From assembly GCA_015660965.1 (NCBI GenBank), contig JACTVG010000003.1:62001-126000 (forward strand): 64,000 bases of DNA, in the 5' to 3' direction. The DNA comes from Methanoregulaceae archaeon. Its GTDB lineage: Archaea > Halobacteriota > Methanomicrobia > Methanomicrobiales > Methanospirillaceae. Below are positions 43,936-53,217 of this stretch, one piece after another; the stretch's first letter is position 1; every line of letters begins with the position of its first letter. The notes below the pieces were generated by a model. That model was not told the origin of the DNA. It worked only from the letters and a program-made list of their open reading frames with translations, and made no database searches. A program made the translations under genes and the position numbers.

Positions 43936-44604
43936 ATGAAAGTGATTGGATTAAATGCAAGTCCCAAAGGTAAAGAGAGTAACACCCTAAAGCTTGTTAA
44001 AGCCGTATTGAAAGGTGCGGAGCAAGAAGGTGCACAAACCGAACTTGTGGATATCTACAAATTGAAAATCGATTTTTGTACTGCCTGTGGCACATGTTAT
44101 GCAAAGGGGGAGTGCACTTTAATCGACGATTTCTCAGATCTTTTTGATAAAATGACGAATTCTGATGGAATCGTTCTTGGTGCACCTAACTATATTGATT
44201 CAGTACCAGCACCAATGAAAGCTGTTTTTGATCGTGTTGCTGACGCCATTCACTGCCAGATGTTTACAGGAAAATACGGTTGTTCAGTCTGCACTGCAGG
44301 TGGCAGTGGTCAGGATGAGGTTGTAGGATACATGAACCGTGTGCTTACCACACTTGGTGCAACTGTTGTTGGAGGAGTTGGCGTCGCTATTGGTAGGGAT
44401 CCGCTCGCACTGCAAAAAACTGAGAAGCAAGCATATGATCTTGGAATAAAATTAGCTCAGTCAATTCGTGGTGAGCACAAATATCCCGAACAGGATGAGA
44501 TTCACAAGCAGAAACGGGAATATTTCTGCCAACTTGTGAAGTATAATAAAGATAAATTTGCTCATGAATATGACTGGTATGTTCAGATGGGGTGGATGAA
44601 ATAA
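43936..44604 (+). CDS. NAD(P)H-dependent FMN reductase / iron-sulfur flavoprotein family
   Basis: 222 residues from ATG 43936. The flavodoxin-like FMN motif (MKVIGLNASPKGKESNTLKL) is followed by CTACGTCYAKGEC, the compact Cys motif of Isf-type flavoproteins. GAPNYIDSVPAPMKAVFDRV is the second FMN-binding loop. These are redox proteins of methanogens and other anaerobes. Stands before the DUF169 gene. Confidence 0.88.
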   Translation: MKVIGLNASPKGKESNTLKLVKAVLKGAEQEGAQTELVDIYKLKIDFCTACGTCYAKGECTLIDDFSDLFDKMTNSDGIVLGAPNYIDSVPAPMKAVFDRVADAIHCQMFTGKYGCSVCTAGGSGQDEVVGYMNRVLTTLGATVVGGVGVAIGRDPLALQKTEKQAYDLGIKLAQSIRGEHKYPEQDEIHKQKREYFCQLVKYNKDKFAHEYDWYVQMGWMK

Positions 44605-44668
44605 AGCAAATGAGAGTGATCGTTCAATAGAAGATCTAGATCAGCATATTAGATTTGGTTTGATTAAA

Positions 44669-45448
44669 ATGACTGAATTTACATTCAAGGAAATCGGGGA
44701 GCGCCTGTCATCAGCGTTCAGACTTACAGCAAGACCACTGGCTGTGTATGGGTCTGAAACCTTACCCATTGGAACAACCCACCTTTCGGATGTAAACCGA
44801 TGCTTTGCCGTGTCTCTCTATCAGATGGCGACAAAAAAAGATGTATCGGCTATCTATGTGAGTGCTGACTCACCTGAGGGGTGTTGTTTGGGGGGGCTCT
44901 ACCATGTTGGGTTTATTCCCGTTCCAGAAGACATAAAATATTTTATTTCTACGGGAAGGAAGGATGTCCGTGGCGGGGCTGCAGAATTCCTGAAATCTAG
45001 TCCTGAAATGGTGGATAGATGTAACAAGGTATCGGGCAAAATATCTCCACTGGGAAAGTATCTCATCATCCAAGCATGTGAAGCAGTACCTGATCACGAT
45101 CCCGGCGTTCGTTCTATCTGTTGTTTTGGTTATGGTGAACAGATTAGGAATATGGCGGCCCTTGTCCATTTTGACCGTGATGATCCATTCTCACCAGTGA
45201 TTGTTCCATGGGGATCAGCATGTTCTACCTTCATTACTTTTCCAGCAGGCATGGCAGAGAACACTCCGAAAAATACTGCCTTCATGGGACCGCAAGACCC
45301 AACCCAAAACTATATTCTTCCAGCTGAAATGATGGCTTTGGGTATTCCTGTTGGAATAGTAAAAAAAATGGTAAAAAATCTTGATGCCTCATTTGTTGTT
45401 AGGAGACCCCAAGTAGCATTTCCTAATCGGAGAGAAAAATCAAAATAA
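44669..45448 (+). CDS. DUF169 family protein
   Basis: 259 residues from ATG 44669 (GGTTTGAT upstream). TARPLAVYGSETLPIGTTHL, then CFAVSLYQMATKK and SPEGCCLGG, followed by FKS and RSICCFGYGEQIRNMAALVHF, show the DUF169 pattern with several conserved Cys. It may bind a metal or haem; the function is unknown. A second DUF169 gene is at 56317. Confidence 0.8.
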   Translation: MTEFTFKEIGERLSSAFRLTARPLAVYGSETLPIGTTHLSDVNRCFAVSLYQMATKKDVSAIYVSADSPEGCCLGGLYHVGFIPVPEDIKYFISTGRKDVRGGAAEFLKSSPEMVDRCNKVSGKISPLGKYLIIQACEAVPDHDPGVRSICCFGYGEQIRNMAALVHFDRDDPFSPVIVPWGSACSTFITFPAGMAENTPKNTAFMGPQDPTQNYILPAEMMALGIPVGIVKKMVKNLDASFVVRRPQVAFPNRREKSK

Positions 45449-45518
45449 TAATTTTTTATTAATCAACTATTTATCGATCAATGATAATGGGCATTTCATC
45501 AAGCAATTTTGTCAAGAC

Positions 45519-45707
45519 TTATAGATTAATTTGAAAAATCGTTGAAATTGCTCCATAAAGAATTGCACCAGATATAAACCACCCTATAACAAAATAAATT
45601 CCGAACTTCAATTTTCCAAAATAATATCCAATAATAAAACTTACAATAATATCTAAATAAACAGCAAGACCGGTAAAAACGTAAAGCGTCTGATTATAAA
45701 CTATCAT
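45519..45707 (-). CDS. Two-TM small membrane protein
   Basis: 62 residues. LYVFTGLAVYLDIIVSFIIG and FGIYFVIGWFISGAILYGAI are two TM helices with no other feature. Not recognised. Its sequence is AT-rich. Confidence 0.5.
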   Translation of the reverse strand: MIVYNQTLYVFTGLAVYLDIIVSFIIGYYFGKLKFGIYFVIGWFISGAILYGAISTIFQINL

Positions 45708-45832
45708 CGTAGTAAAATGAATAATGAGTATTAATTAATTTTCTGCATCTGCTTGCTGTCCTTTGGAAATCACAATACTGATGGATGCTCCTCGCATAAT
45801 ACTAAAATAGTTACTTATCTTAGTGAACAGTA

Positions 45833-46093
45833 ATGAACAAACAAGAAATGAATACCTTTTTTTTGGTTGGTGGGATTATATTCGTATTTATTGGTCTGAG
45901 CGCAGGATTTTTGTCAAATAGTTTTCAAACGGAACTTAAATCGTTTTTAATCGGATTTGTGATATCTATGGGTTTTTCTTTTATGATTATGAGCATTAGC
46001 TTTGAAAGTAATAATAAACAATTTCAAGAATTACAAAAACAATACGAAAAAATTTGGGATTTATTGAATGAAAATCAACCACCTTTAAGATGA
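45833..46093 (+). CDS. Two-TM small membrane protein with coiled-coil tail
   Basis: 86 residues. Two TM helices (FLVGGIIFVFIGLSAGF and FLIGFVISMGFSFMIMSI) and a charged coiled-coil tail (NNKQFQELQKQYEKIWDLL). Not recognised. Confidence 0.55.
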   Translation: MNKQEMNTFFLVGGIIFVFIGLSAGFLSNSFQTELKSFLIGFVISMGFSFMIMSISFESNNKQFQELQKQYEKIWDLLNENQPPLR

Positions 46094-46133
46094 AACCGTG
46101 CATTCTAGGAGGAATTAACTTATCGGACACATC

Positions 46134-46355
46134 TCAGGGTTGAAAATATAATCTCCTATACTCACGCCCAATACACATAAAATGTTGGTTTACCACTTGG
46201 CCATTACAGACGTAACATTGAGACTGATGCGGATCGCAAGGTCGTATCTCATTGTGTGATGATAAACCGTGTATTCCATGATGGTGCGAATACGCGGTAA
46301 CTGGGAAGATAAGCAACATCAGACAGATGACGACAAATAAATATTTTATTTCCAT
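46134..46355 (-). CDS. Small secreted His/Cys-rich protein
   Basis: 73 residues from ATG 46355 with GGAGGCAAT at a perfect distance. Signal peptide EIKYLFVVICLMLLIFPVTA, then a short His-rich stretch (SHHHGIHGLSSH) and CDPHQSQCYVCNGQVVNQHFMC: four Cys, probably paired or binding metal. Not recognised. Confidence 0.6.
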   Translation of the reverse strand: MEIKYLFVVICLMLLIFPVTAYSHHHGIHGLSSHNEIRPCDPHQSQCYVCNGQVVNQHFMCIGREYRRLYFQP

Positions 46356-46420
46356 ATTGCCTCCATTCATTTACTAGGTAATATTAATTCTCTTCCAAAA
46401 TATTCAAAAAAAAGGGAAAT

Positions 46421-46708
46421 TTAAAGATAAGTATCTATTTTCCTCTTTTTCCCAGTAGATTTACCAAGACGTGATTCTGAATATTCAAAAAGTTTTTCAG
46501 TAATTTTTTTATCAATTTCCTTTAGAAGGTGGGCTTTGAAAAAGCCTCTGGACTCTTCATATCCCGATTCAATCCATTCTTTGAGAATTTCAAAGTTCTC
46601 TTCCTTCTCATGTCCTTTTAGTAAATCGTGTTTTTTTTGTGATAATTCCATTTGGTCAATACAATAATCGGTTATATCCAATGTTAGGATCGCTCTTTTT
46701 TCAGTCAT
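46421..46708 (-). CDS. Small charged helical protein, second gene of a pair
   Basis: 95 residues, no TM, rich in Lys and Glu. AILTLDITDYCIDQ opens, then a long helix (SQKKHDLLKGHEKEENFEIL) and a basic C-terminus (RLGKSTGKKRKIDTYL). It starts at ATGA overlapping the stop of the 41-codon gene at 46705. Together they have the size and layout of a toxin-antitoxin pair, but I recognise neither family. Confidence 0.55.
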   Translation of the reverse strand: MTEKRAILTLDITDYCIDQMELSQKKHDLLKGHEKEENFEILKEWIESGYEESRGFFKAHLLKEIDKKITEKLFEYSESRLGKSTGKKRKIDTYL

Positions 46709-46830
46709 GGTTTCTTTACCTTCATAAATGCTTCAAAAATATCTGGATTTTCCTCTAGCACTTCAACGAGTGCATTCTTGATTTCTTCCCGGGTATAACC
46801 CGAGGGATTCTTCGATGTGTTTTGTTCCAT
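46705..46830 (-). CDS. 41-residue acidic protein, first gene of a pair
   Basis: MEQNTSKNPSGYTREEIKNA, then LVEVLEENPDIFEAFMKVKK. Acidic and helical with a short basic end. GTGAG just before the ATG is its ribosome site and a TATA box (TTATATAG on the minus strand) lies at 46882. It overlaps the next gene by 4 bp. Confidence 0.5.
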   Translation of the reverse strand: MEQNTSKNPSGYTREEIKNALVEVLEENPDIFEAFMKVKKP

Positions 46831-47048
46831 AATCTCACGTTCCTTTTCCTGTTTGCAGGCTAAAAGAGACTTCATCCAGTCCCTATATAAGCATTCTCGA
46901 AAACCACAATAAAGATTTGAATTTCAATTCCGAGCCTAAAATATACGTTGTATGAATACAACGGTTATCACAATATACATACAGTGAAAATATTGATACA
47001 TGGTAACGCGCAACAAAACATATATTACTCAATGTAATTATTTTTATT

Positions 47049-47342
47049 ATGTCAATTATTTCTTTTTTTAAAAAATATCATGAAAGAAATATGAATTATA
47101 TTGATGATCCGAATGACCTAAAAGATAAGGGCTTTAAAATTATGTATTTTGGTGCATTCGTAATGGTTGTTGAAGTTTTTTACAGTATCTAGTTTACAAG
47201 TCATGATATTGGTATTCTTGAAAGAATTATTTTGTATTTTCAAAATATTGCACCTGGAGTTACTATATTTTGTCTAGGTTTTACCGTATATGCATTCGGA
47301 GTAACTATAACATTTTATCAAAAATCCATTAAAAAAGAATAA
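47049..47342 (+). pseudogene. Small membrane protein gene interrupted in frame by TAG
   Basis: The frame from ATG 47049 reads MSIISFFKKYHERNMNYIDD and on through TM1 (FGAFVMVVEVFYSI), then a single TAG at 47190. It continues in the same frame, without shift, with FTSHDIGILERIILYFQNIA and TM2 (VTIFCLGFTVYAFGVTITFY) to TAA at 47342. The two halves make one two-TM protein of 97 codons. Either the TAG is a nonsense mutation or it is read through. Pyrrolysine is not expected in Methanomicrobiales, and no pyl gene is in the window. Confidence 0.55.
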
Positions 47343-47359
47343 AAAATAATACTAAACGC

Positions 47360-47677
47360 TCACGAATTATTTATCTTTAAGAGGATAATGTTCAACCAGA
47401 GTAACTTTCGATCAATATATTTTATATGATGAAACTGAGTGTGATGAGATACCCAGAATGTTGCGAGTATTAGAAACGAGATCGCATAGAGAATGACATC
47501 TGGAATTGAATTAATTAATATATCATGGGCAGACATTTTTGCAAGAGTATTGATTGTAAAGGGATACCCGGCACCTAAAACAAGGAGAGTCATACCGAAT
47601 GCAAAAATGCCATCTGTAAGAGATTCAATACGACCCTTACCAAAGCCAACGCCAATGATCTCCGGACTTTTCTCCAT
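47360..47677 (-). pseudogene. Truncated TMEM175-family (DUF1211) membrane protein
   Basis: 105 residues. RIESLTDGIFAFGMTLLVL is the TMEM175 K+ channel signature (R.E..tDgifA.a.TLLvl) and the second is FWVSHHTQFHHIKYIDRKLLWLNIILL. After WLNIILL the family continues for about 80 residues, but here the frame ends in KINNS. The C-terminal half is missing, so it is a truncated gene. The ATG has AAGGA upstream. Confidence 0.6.
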
Positions 47678-47926
47678 GTGTCCTTCTGTTTTTATCGTGA
47701 ATAAGCATTCAATTTTTGAAATAATAAAACCAGGATACCCAAATGACCCGAATTCTTAACATTAATAAAAATTAGAGCATTTACGATGGGGGAAATCAAA
47801 TGGCTATTCAAATTTTGTTTTTTTACATTACTTGAGTTTCTCTTCATATCTTGGCAAGACCCCATTACTAAATGCTGATATAAAATGACGAACATTGGAT
47901 TGTAAGTCCCCTGTACGGTGATTGGA

Positions 47927-48463
47927 TTATTCGTACATTGGTCCCGGTTCCGTTGGTGGTAGAGGGGGCATATGATCGATGACATTTTGGCCCATCACAG
48001 ATTTTAGAAATGCAACACCTCTATCTCCGACGCTGACGACTGCTTGGAGCGCCTCATCTAAATCCTTAATTGTGAAGCCAGGATGGAATGGATAAATATT
48101 TTTCAGGACAGTAAAACCGATAACTTGCCCACTTTCAATGACCCGACTAAAACCTGTAAGTGGAGAGGTAAATACCTGAGTCAGGTCAAAAATAAATTTG
48201 TGGTCTTGATTTTTATAGAAATCATTTAGCATTTTAATTGCGGCGTTGTCTGAAAGGGTGATCTGGAATGCGACAGTGAAATATTGGGAATCTTTTTGGT
48301 TTTCAAGAAGGATTGGAAAATTTCCGAATTTCAATAAAAATCCAAAAGTGTCTTTATCATCAATTTCCTGAGCAATTTCAACATCAACTGCGTTTAAATA
48401 ATCCTTAAGCATCGCCTTTACTTCGTCTTTTGATTTCAGAGTTGAGGTGGGTACATTCTCCAT
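47927..48463 (-). CDS. Soluble hypothetical protein (DUF2299-like?)
   Basis: 178 residues. An N-terminal helix (KDEVKAMLKDYLNAV) is followed by an alpha-beta domain (TFGFLLKFGNFPILLENQ, YFTVAFQITLSD, HKFIFDLTQVF), resembling small archaeal proteins of the DUF2299 kind, and a Pro-rich C-terminus (MPPLPPTEPGPMYE). Family assignment is weak. Alone. Confidence 0.6.
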   Translation of the reverse strand: MENVPTSTLKSKDEVKAMLKDYLNAVDVEIAQEIDDKDTFGFLLKFGNFPILLENQKDSQYFTVAFQITLSDNAAIKMLNDFYKNQDHKFIFDLTQVFTSPLTGFSRVIESGQVIGFTVLKNIYPFHPGFTIKDLDEALQAVVSVGDRGVAFLKSVMGQNVIDHMPPLPPTEPGPMYE

Positions 48464-48543
48464 AATGGATGATAGGATATAGGGTTATTAAAAAGCATTC
48501 AACAGGTGTAAAAATGTCAGAGATTCGCTCACAAAGAATCTGG

Positions 48544-49275
48544 TTAAATTTGAACTGTCATCCTCCGGAAAACTTGCGTGCTGATGCCAGTTATTAGAAT
48601 ACAAAGAACAACAAGTGAAACGATCTGTTGAATGGGGAGAGCCCCTGTATTAACAGCACGTATTGCATCAATTGCAAAGCTGAGCGGATTGAGAGATGCA
48701 ACAAACCGCAACCAAGACGGCATGACGCTGTAGGGCATCAAAGCGCTCGATGTGAAGAATAGCGGCATAGAAATCATCGCGTTTACGGCTGCATAGGAGT
48801 CGTGATCTTCGAGAAAGAGAGCAAGAGTTGTTGAGAATGCAGACAGTAGCATACCAAACAGGAATAGGATCAAGTACGTGAATCCATATTGGACTGGGCT
48901 ATAAATTGTCGCACCAATAAGAACTGCGATGACGAGAATAATAGTTGACTGGATTAGACCGCGAAGACTTGTAAAGAGTATTTTGCCGAAAAGGATATCC
49001 TCTCGCGGGGACGGGAGAGCAAGAAACTTATTGAGAAACCCAAGAATTTTATCAAACATCAGTAAAGTCCCACCAGATAGACCTGCAGAGAGCATTGTCA
49101 TGACAAGTATTCCCGGGGTAATGAAGTCAAGATAATTATCAGTAAATTTTATCGGTAGTGCGAGACCTACAAAAATAAGCCATGCGGCAGGCATCGCAAG
49201 CGAGGATACTACGTTGACTTTGCCCCTTATCCACCGCAGGAGATCTCTCTCAATATAATAAACGACACCTCTCAT
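48544..49275 (-). CDS. ABC-2 type transporter permease (DrrB-like)
   Basis: 243 residues with six TM helices. GGTLLMFDKILGFLNKFLALPSPREDILFGKIL is the ABC-2 permease signature loop. SLNPLSFAIDAIRAV near the C-terminus is also typical. It overlaps the ATPase by 4 bp (ATGA). Probable exporter of drugs or lipids. Confidence 0.9.
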   Translation of the reverse strand: MRGVVYYIERDLLRWIRGKVNVVSSLAMPAAWLIFVGLALPIKFTDNYLDFITPGILVMTMLSAGLSGGTLLMFDKILGFLNKFLALPSPREDILFGKILFTSLRGLIQSTIILVIAVLIGATIYSPVQYGFTYLILFLFGMLLSAFSTTLALFLEDHDSYAAVNAMISMPLFFTSSALMPYSVMPSWLRFVASLNPLSFAIDAIRAVNTGALPIQQIVSLVVLCILITGISTQVFRRMTVQI

Positions 49276-50228
49276 TTTCTCCTCCGCAACATGGTCCTGA
49301 ATTTGGTTTGGTCGAACCCCATCGGCTCTTCAACTTTGCCAACCGTGTGTAGGAAAACGTCGTCCAATGTGGGTTCACGCAGTGCAAGTGATCTTACTAT
49401 AACCCCGGTTTTAGTGAAAGCGTCGGCGAGGTGGGGGAGTGCCTCACGACCTTTCTCTGTAAGAAATGATGCCTCGTTGTTTGAGAATGAGAATAGTTTG
49501 ACTCCTTCGAGATCAGGATCTTTGAATTCTCCATCTATACGTGCAGTTATTACATCATTACCCAAACGGGATTTTAATGTCTGGGGTGAATCAAGTGCAA
49601 GGAGTGTTCCTTTACTGATGATACCAACACGGTCGCAGAAACGGTCAGCTTCATCCATATAATGTGTGGTGACAAATATCGTCATACCACCCTTTTTCAG
49701 CGCCGTTATATGTTCCCAAATCGTCGACCGAGCGGCAACGTCGAGACCAAGAGTTGGTTCATCAAGGAAAAGTACTTCTGGTTCATGTACTAGGGCTTGA
49801 GCGAGTTCGAGCCGTCGACGCATTCCTCCTGAATAGGTCTTGACAAGATCGTCGGCCCGATCTGTTAACTGCATCATTGCCAGCAATTCATCGATACGGT
49901 CTTTCGGATTTTTTATCCCGTAAAGTCTAGCGTATAGCAGAACATTTTCACGACCTGTGAGTTTGATGTCGACCGCCATGTCTTGAGGGACGTAACTCAA
50001 GGATCGTCTAACCTTTTCACCGTCTCTCACAATATCATGTCCTGAAACAGTCGCTGAACCTTCTGTAGGTCGTAGGAGCGTGGTGAGCATCAGGACGGTT
50101 GTAGTTTTACCAGACCCATTAGGACCCAATAGCGCAAACACTTCTCTATCAACTGATAGAGTAAGCCGGTTAACTGCACGCAGTGTTCCATAATATCTGG
50201 TTAAATCACGGGTCTCAATTGCGTTCAT
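49272..50228 (-). CDS. ABC exporter ATP-binding protein (DrrA-like)
   Basis: 318 residues. Walker A GPNGSGKTT, signature YSGGMRRRLELAQAL, Walker B VLFLDEPTLGLD, H-loop TTHYMDEAD. The C-terminal DrrA-like domain (about 230-300) ends in REPTLDDVFLHTVG, a diagnostic DrrA motif. It starts 14 bp inside the truA gene. Confidence 0.92.
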   Translation of the reverse strand: MNAIETRDLTRYYGTLRAVNRLTLSVDREVFALLGPNGSGKTTTVLMLTTLLRPTEGSATVSGHDIVRDGEKVRRSLSYVPQDMAVDIKLTGRENVLLYARLYGIKNPKDRIDELLAMMQLTDRADDLVKTYSGGMRRRLELAQALVHEPEVLFLDEPTLGLDVAARSTIWEHITALKKGGMTIFVTTHYMDEADRFCDRVGIISKGTLLALDSPQTLKSRLGNDVITARIDGEFKDPDLEGVKLFSFSNNEASFLTEKGREALPHLADAFTKTGVIVRSLALREPTLDDVFLHTVGKVEEPMGFDQTKFRTMLRRRK

Positions 50229-51024
50229 CGTTATTCCCAGAATTACCTAGAGCTGCACAAACCCGTTCCATCAGAGCGTGATGTCGACGCAGTTGGTCAA
50301 GATACATTACACTTCGGTCATCAGCTAGCATTGGTGTGAATGTAATTCCGCACTCTGTATCCCAGAGGATAAGGCCTTCAGCTGGTGCTGGTGGGATAGC
50401 ATGTTCCACCTCGTGTTCAAGCAGTGCCGCAATTGTTCCCTCATCCATCTGACCTGTTCCTATCTGCAAGAGAGCAGTTGCCATGCTCCGTACCTGATGC
50501 CAGAGGAAACTGTCTGCCGTTACTTCTAGGAAAACATACCCACGATCTTCTCCAAGCTTAATTGAAAGGATTGTTCGGTATGGATTTTTGTCTTTTACAC
50601 GGGCGAAGTTGGTAAAGTTGTGGTTACCAGAGAATTGCCCAACTGCTCGAGTTATCTTATCGATATCTCCAGGAGGCGCTGCAAAATAATAGCGATAGGT
50701 GCGAGATCTTGCATCGTATCTCGGATGGAAAGTGACTGGAACATCAGCATATCCTGTACACCAGCAATCTGGTGGAAGCTGTATGTTCAGAGCTGAAAGA
50801 GCACGTTCAGGATATTCTGTCGAAAAAGCAACAATCTGCCCCCTTGCATGAACACCACGGTCAGTACGTCCCGCTGACAAAAAACCCGCTTCTCGAAAAT
50901 CCGCAAAAAGGTCGAGACGTCGACATGCAGCAACAAATTCACCTTCGACTGTGCGGTGAGATGCCTGCATCTGGGAGCCAAAAAACCGTGTTCCGATATA
51001 TGAAATACGAAATGCAAGCCTCAT
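50215..51024 (-). CDS. truA: tRNA pseudouridine synthase A
   Basis: 269 residues from ATG 51024, which overlaps the TGA of the PHP gene (ATGA). [14 protein letters not shown] opens, [13 protein letters not shown] holds the catalytic Asp, and [10 protein letters not shown] is the third conserved block. It modifies U38-40 in the tRNA anticodon arm. Part of an operon with the PHP gene upstream and probably the ABC genes downstream. Confidence 0.95.
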   Translation of the reverse strand: MRLAFRISYIGTRFFGSQMQASHRTVEGEFVAACRRLDLFADFREAGFLSAGRTDRGVHARGQIVAFSTEYPERALSALNIQLPPDCWCTGYADVPVTFHPRYDARSRTYRYYFAAPPGDIDKITRAVGQFSGNHNFTNFARVKDKNPYRTILSIKLGEDRGYVFLEVTADSFLWHQVRSMATALLQIGTGQMDEGTIAALLEHEVEHAIPPAPAEGLILWDTECGITFTPMLADDRSVMYLDQLRRHHALMERVCAALGNSGNNDERN

Positions 51025-51698
51025 TTCAGACGCATGCGCCGTGTTAATCGTGCAATCTTTCTCCACGTACTTTTCAATGATTGCCGTGTATATGTTCGCA
51101 GCGGCGTCTTGCGTCCGCCGCTAGATACTTTCCCTTCTCTTATTGCCTGTAGGATTGCCGGGACAGTCGGTTCAGCATCAATAAACGTCCTGCCAAAACC
51201 CACAAAGCGAGCATTGTGAGCGTCGCTCCCACCAACACAGGGTTTACCAAGGCGACGAGCAATTCGTGCAGCCTTCCGGTTCGCCGACCCAACAATATAT
51301 CGGCTGTTGAACGCTTCAACGGCGTCAACGATTACCATACCTACCTTTCCTTTCCTTGCAACTCCATGACGCCAAACATGGTAAGGATGGGGGAGAATGA
51401 GAACTGCACCAAGTCTGTGTGCGATTGCGACAGTGTCTCCCACATTGAGTCCAGATGGGATAAGTTCAGTGACTCCAAGGATAAGCAAATGTCCCTGTTT
51501 TGTGGAGACTTCTATCCCCGGAATAACAACTACTGACGTTTTACAAGTGAGCGCTTTTTTTGCTCCGTCGATGGTATCGTGATCCGTGATCGCTATAGCG
51601 TCGAGACCAACCTCTTCAGCTCGTCGTAAGATCTCTTCCACGCTACTCTCACCATCCTTTGAAAAATTGGTGTGAACGTGGAGATCGCAGGTCAGCAT
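51021..51698 (-). CDS. PHP-domain phosphoesterase
   Basis: 225 residues. [11 protein letters not shown] (motif I), ITDHDTIDG (motif II), [11 protein letters not shown] (motif III), GSDAHN (motif IV) supply the metal-binding residues of the PHP domain. Known members include nucleotide and phosphate hydrolases (YciV/RNase AM type). The C-terminus is very basic ([17 protein letters not shown]), suggesting nucleic acid binding. Divergent from 51740 with 41 bp between. Confidence 0.85.
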   Translation of the reverse strand: MLTCDLHVHTNFSKDGESSVEEILRRAEEVGLDAIAITDHDTIDGAKKALTCKTSVVVIPGIEVSTKQGHLLILGVTELIPSGLNVGDTVAIAHRLGAVLILPHPYHVWRHGVARKGKVGMVIVDAVEAFNSRYIVGSANRKAARIARRLGKPCVGGSDAHNARFVGFGRTFIDAEPTVPAILQAIREGKVSSGGRKTPLRTYTRQSLKSTWRKIARLTRRMRLK

Positions 51699-51739
51699 TA
51701 GATCATATCTTTTTTATCTATCGGATATTAAGGAAACTT

Positions 51740-53152
51740 ATGCGCATTCTCCTTCCAACAGGTTCCGCTACAGAAACAATCGTTCGGAAAGCTGCCAAAG
51801 ATTTTAATATGGATGTGGTTGTGACAGGAGAGATTGCATCATTTCTTACACCGCATCAGCTCCATTTGTTGATAAAAAAAGAGAAGTACGATATGGTAAT
51901 CGTTTCTGGTATGTGTACCGCATCTTTCGAACAGATCGAACGGGAGACTGGTGTGCCCATATATCGTGGACCACGACATGCGGCAGATCTTGAGTTAGTC
52001 CTTCCACTTCTCGATACTATTACACTTTCCCGGTCGATTCCCGCAGATGACTTCCTTACAGTAAAGAGAGCAGCAGAAGCATACCAACATATCAATACGC
52101 TTGAAATGGCGGCCGCTTTTGATTACATAATCCGCGGCACAAAGATTGGTGGAACATCAAGAATGAAAGTGCTTGCCGAGATAATGGATGCACATCGGCA
52201 AGAAGACATACATGGAGATGTAGAGCGGTTTTTTAATGCAGGAGCAGACATTGTCGATCTTGGGTTTGGGTTCGATGCAACACCGAAAGATGTGAAACGT
52301 GTTTTTACAGCAGTTGAAGATATTGACCGGCCACTTTCTATTGATACTCAGGATCCGTCGCTTATAGCGGTAGCGCTCGGACGTGTAGATCTTGTGTTAT
52401 CGCTCCAATCCAAAAACATCCCTATTGTTGGAAAGATGGTCGCCAAAGCTGGTGCAGCTGCTGTAATAGTTCCAGATGACCAGACACTCCTCCACAACAT
52501 CAACCTTGCAAAGAAGGCCGGTATCAAATGTATCATAATTGATCCACTTCTTCAGCCTGTGGGCTCCGGGTTCGTTTCCGCCCTAAAAAAATTCAAGAAA
52601 TCGATTTATCCTATCTTCTTTGGAGCGGGCAATGTGGTCGAGCTTTTCGATGCAGACTCTGTTGGAATTAACGCTTTACTCGGAGGTATTGCAATGGAGG
52701 TTGGAGTATCGATTATTTTTACGAGTGAACACTCTGACAAGACCCAAGGGTCGATCAGCGAGATGCGGAGGGCAACTGAGATGATGACACTTATGCACAA
52801 CCGGCCCTATCCCAAGGACCTTGGAATTGATTTGCTCAAACTCAAAGAGAAACGGCGCCGACGCGAACCACCACTCGAGTACGATAGTATTAATCCGGCC
52901 AAACCCATGACAAATGAGATTGAGTACGACCCAAAAGGCAACTTCCGTATAGGAATCGAAGGAGATACAATAGTTGCAGTAATAAATGGACGTGCAGTCA
53001 GAGGGAAACGGTGGCAAGATGTATTTTTTACAATCTTGAAGAATAATGATGTGTCGCTTTTCGACCATGCCGCTTATCTGGGAAGAGAATTGTACAAAGC
53101 AGAGCTGGCGATTCGTTTAGGTAGAAGTTTCGAACAGGATGGGGAATTTTAA
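51740..53152 (+). CDS. Dihydropteroate synthase-like protein
   Basis: 470 residues from ATG 51740 with AAGGAAA upstream. VERFFNAGADIVDLGFGFDATPKDV and PLSIDTQDP are pterin-binding-enzyme motifs. The protein has an N-terminal Rossmann-like domain and a C-terminal extension absent from bacterial FolP. This is the methanogen DHPS-like family (TIGR00284 type), thought to serve tetrahydromethanopterin synthesis; the reaction is not firmly established. Confidence 0.85.
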   Translation: MRILLPTGSATETIVRKAAKDFNMDVVVTGEIASFLTPHQLHLLIKKEKYDMVIVSGMCTASFEQIERETGVPIYRGPRHAADLELVLPLLDTITLSRSIPADDFLTVKRAAEAYQHINTLEMAAAFDYIIRGTKIGGTSRMKVLAEIMDAHRQEDIHGDVERFFNAGADIVDLGFGFDATPKDVKRVFTAVEDIDRPLSIDTQDPSLIAVALGRVDLVLSLQSKNIPIVGKMVAKAGAAAVIVPDDQTLLHNINLAKKAGIKCIIIDPLLQPVGSGFVSALKKFKKSIYPIFFGAGNVVELFDADSVGINALLGGIAMEVGVSIIFTSEHSDKTQGSISEMRRATEMMTLMHNRPYPKDLGIDLLKLKEKRRRREPPLEYDSINPAKPMTNEIEYDPKGNFRIGIEGDTIVAVINGRAVRGKRWQDVFFTILKNNDVSLFDHAAYLGRELYKAELAIRLGRSFEQDGEF

Positions 53153-53189
53153 AGTAATATTCAAAAGCGAACCCAATTTCATTAACTCT

Positions 53190-53197
53190 TTTATATC
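53190..53197 (+). promoter_or_regulatory. TATA box for a leaderless transcript
   Basis: TTTATATCC lies about 24 bp before the ATG at 53218 without a ribosome site between. Normal archaeal spacing puts transcription start at the start codon. Confidence 0.4.
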
Positions 53198-53217
53198 CTA
53201 TCGCTGACATTCTTTGT

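Noticed and set aside
47190-47192. Pyrrolysine codon
   Set aside because: Not expected in this order and no pyl genes or PYLIS-like hairpin seen; kept only as a question in the findings.
47692-47985. 97-codon frame on the minus strand
   Set aside because: Composition and overlap with the 47927 gene suggest a chance frame. A 30-codon hydrophobic frame at 47786 (+) is also too short to support.
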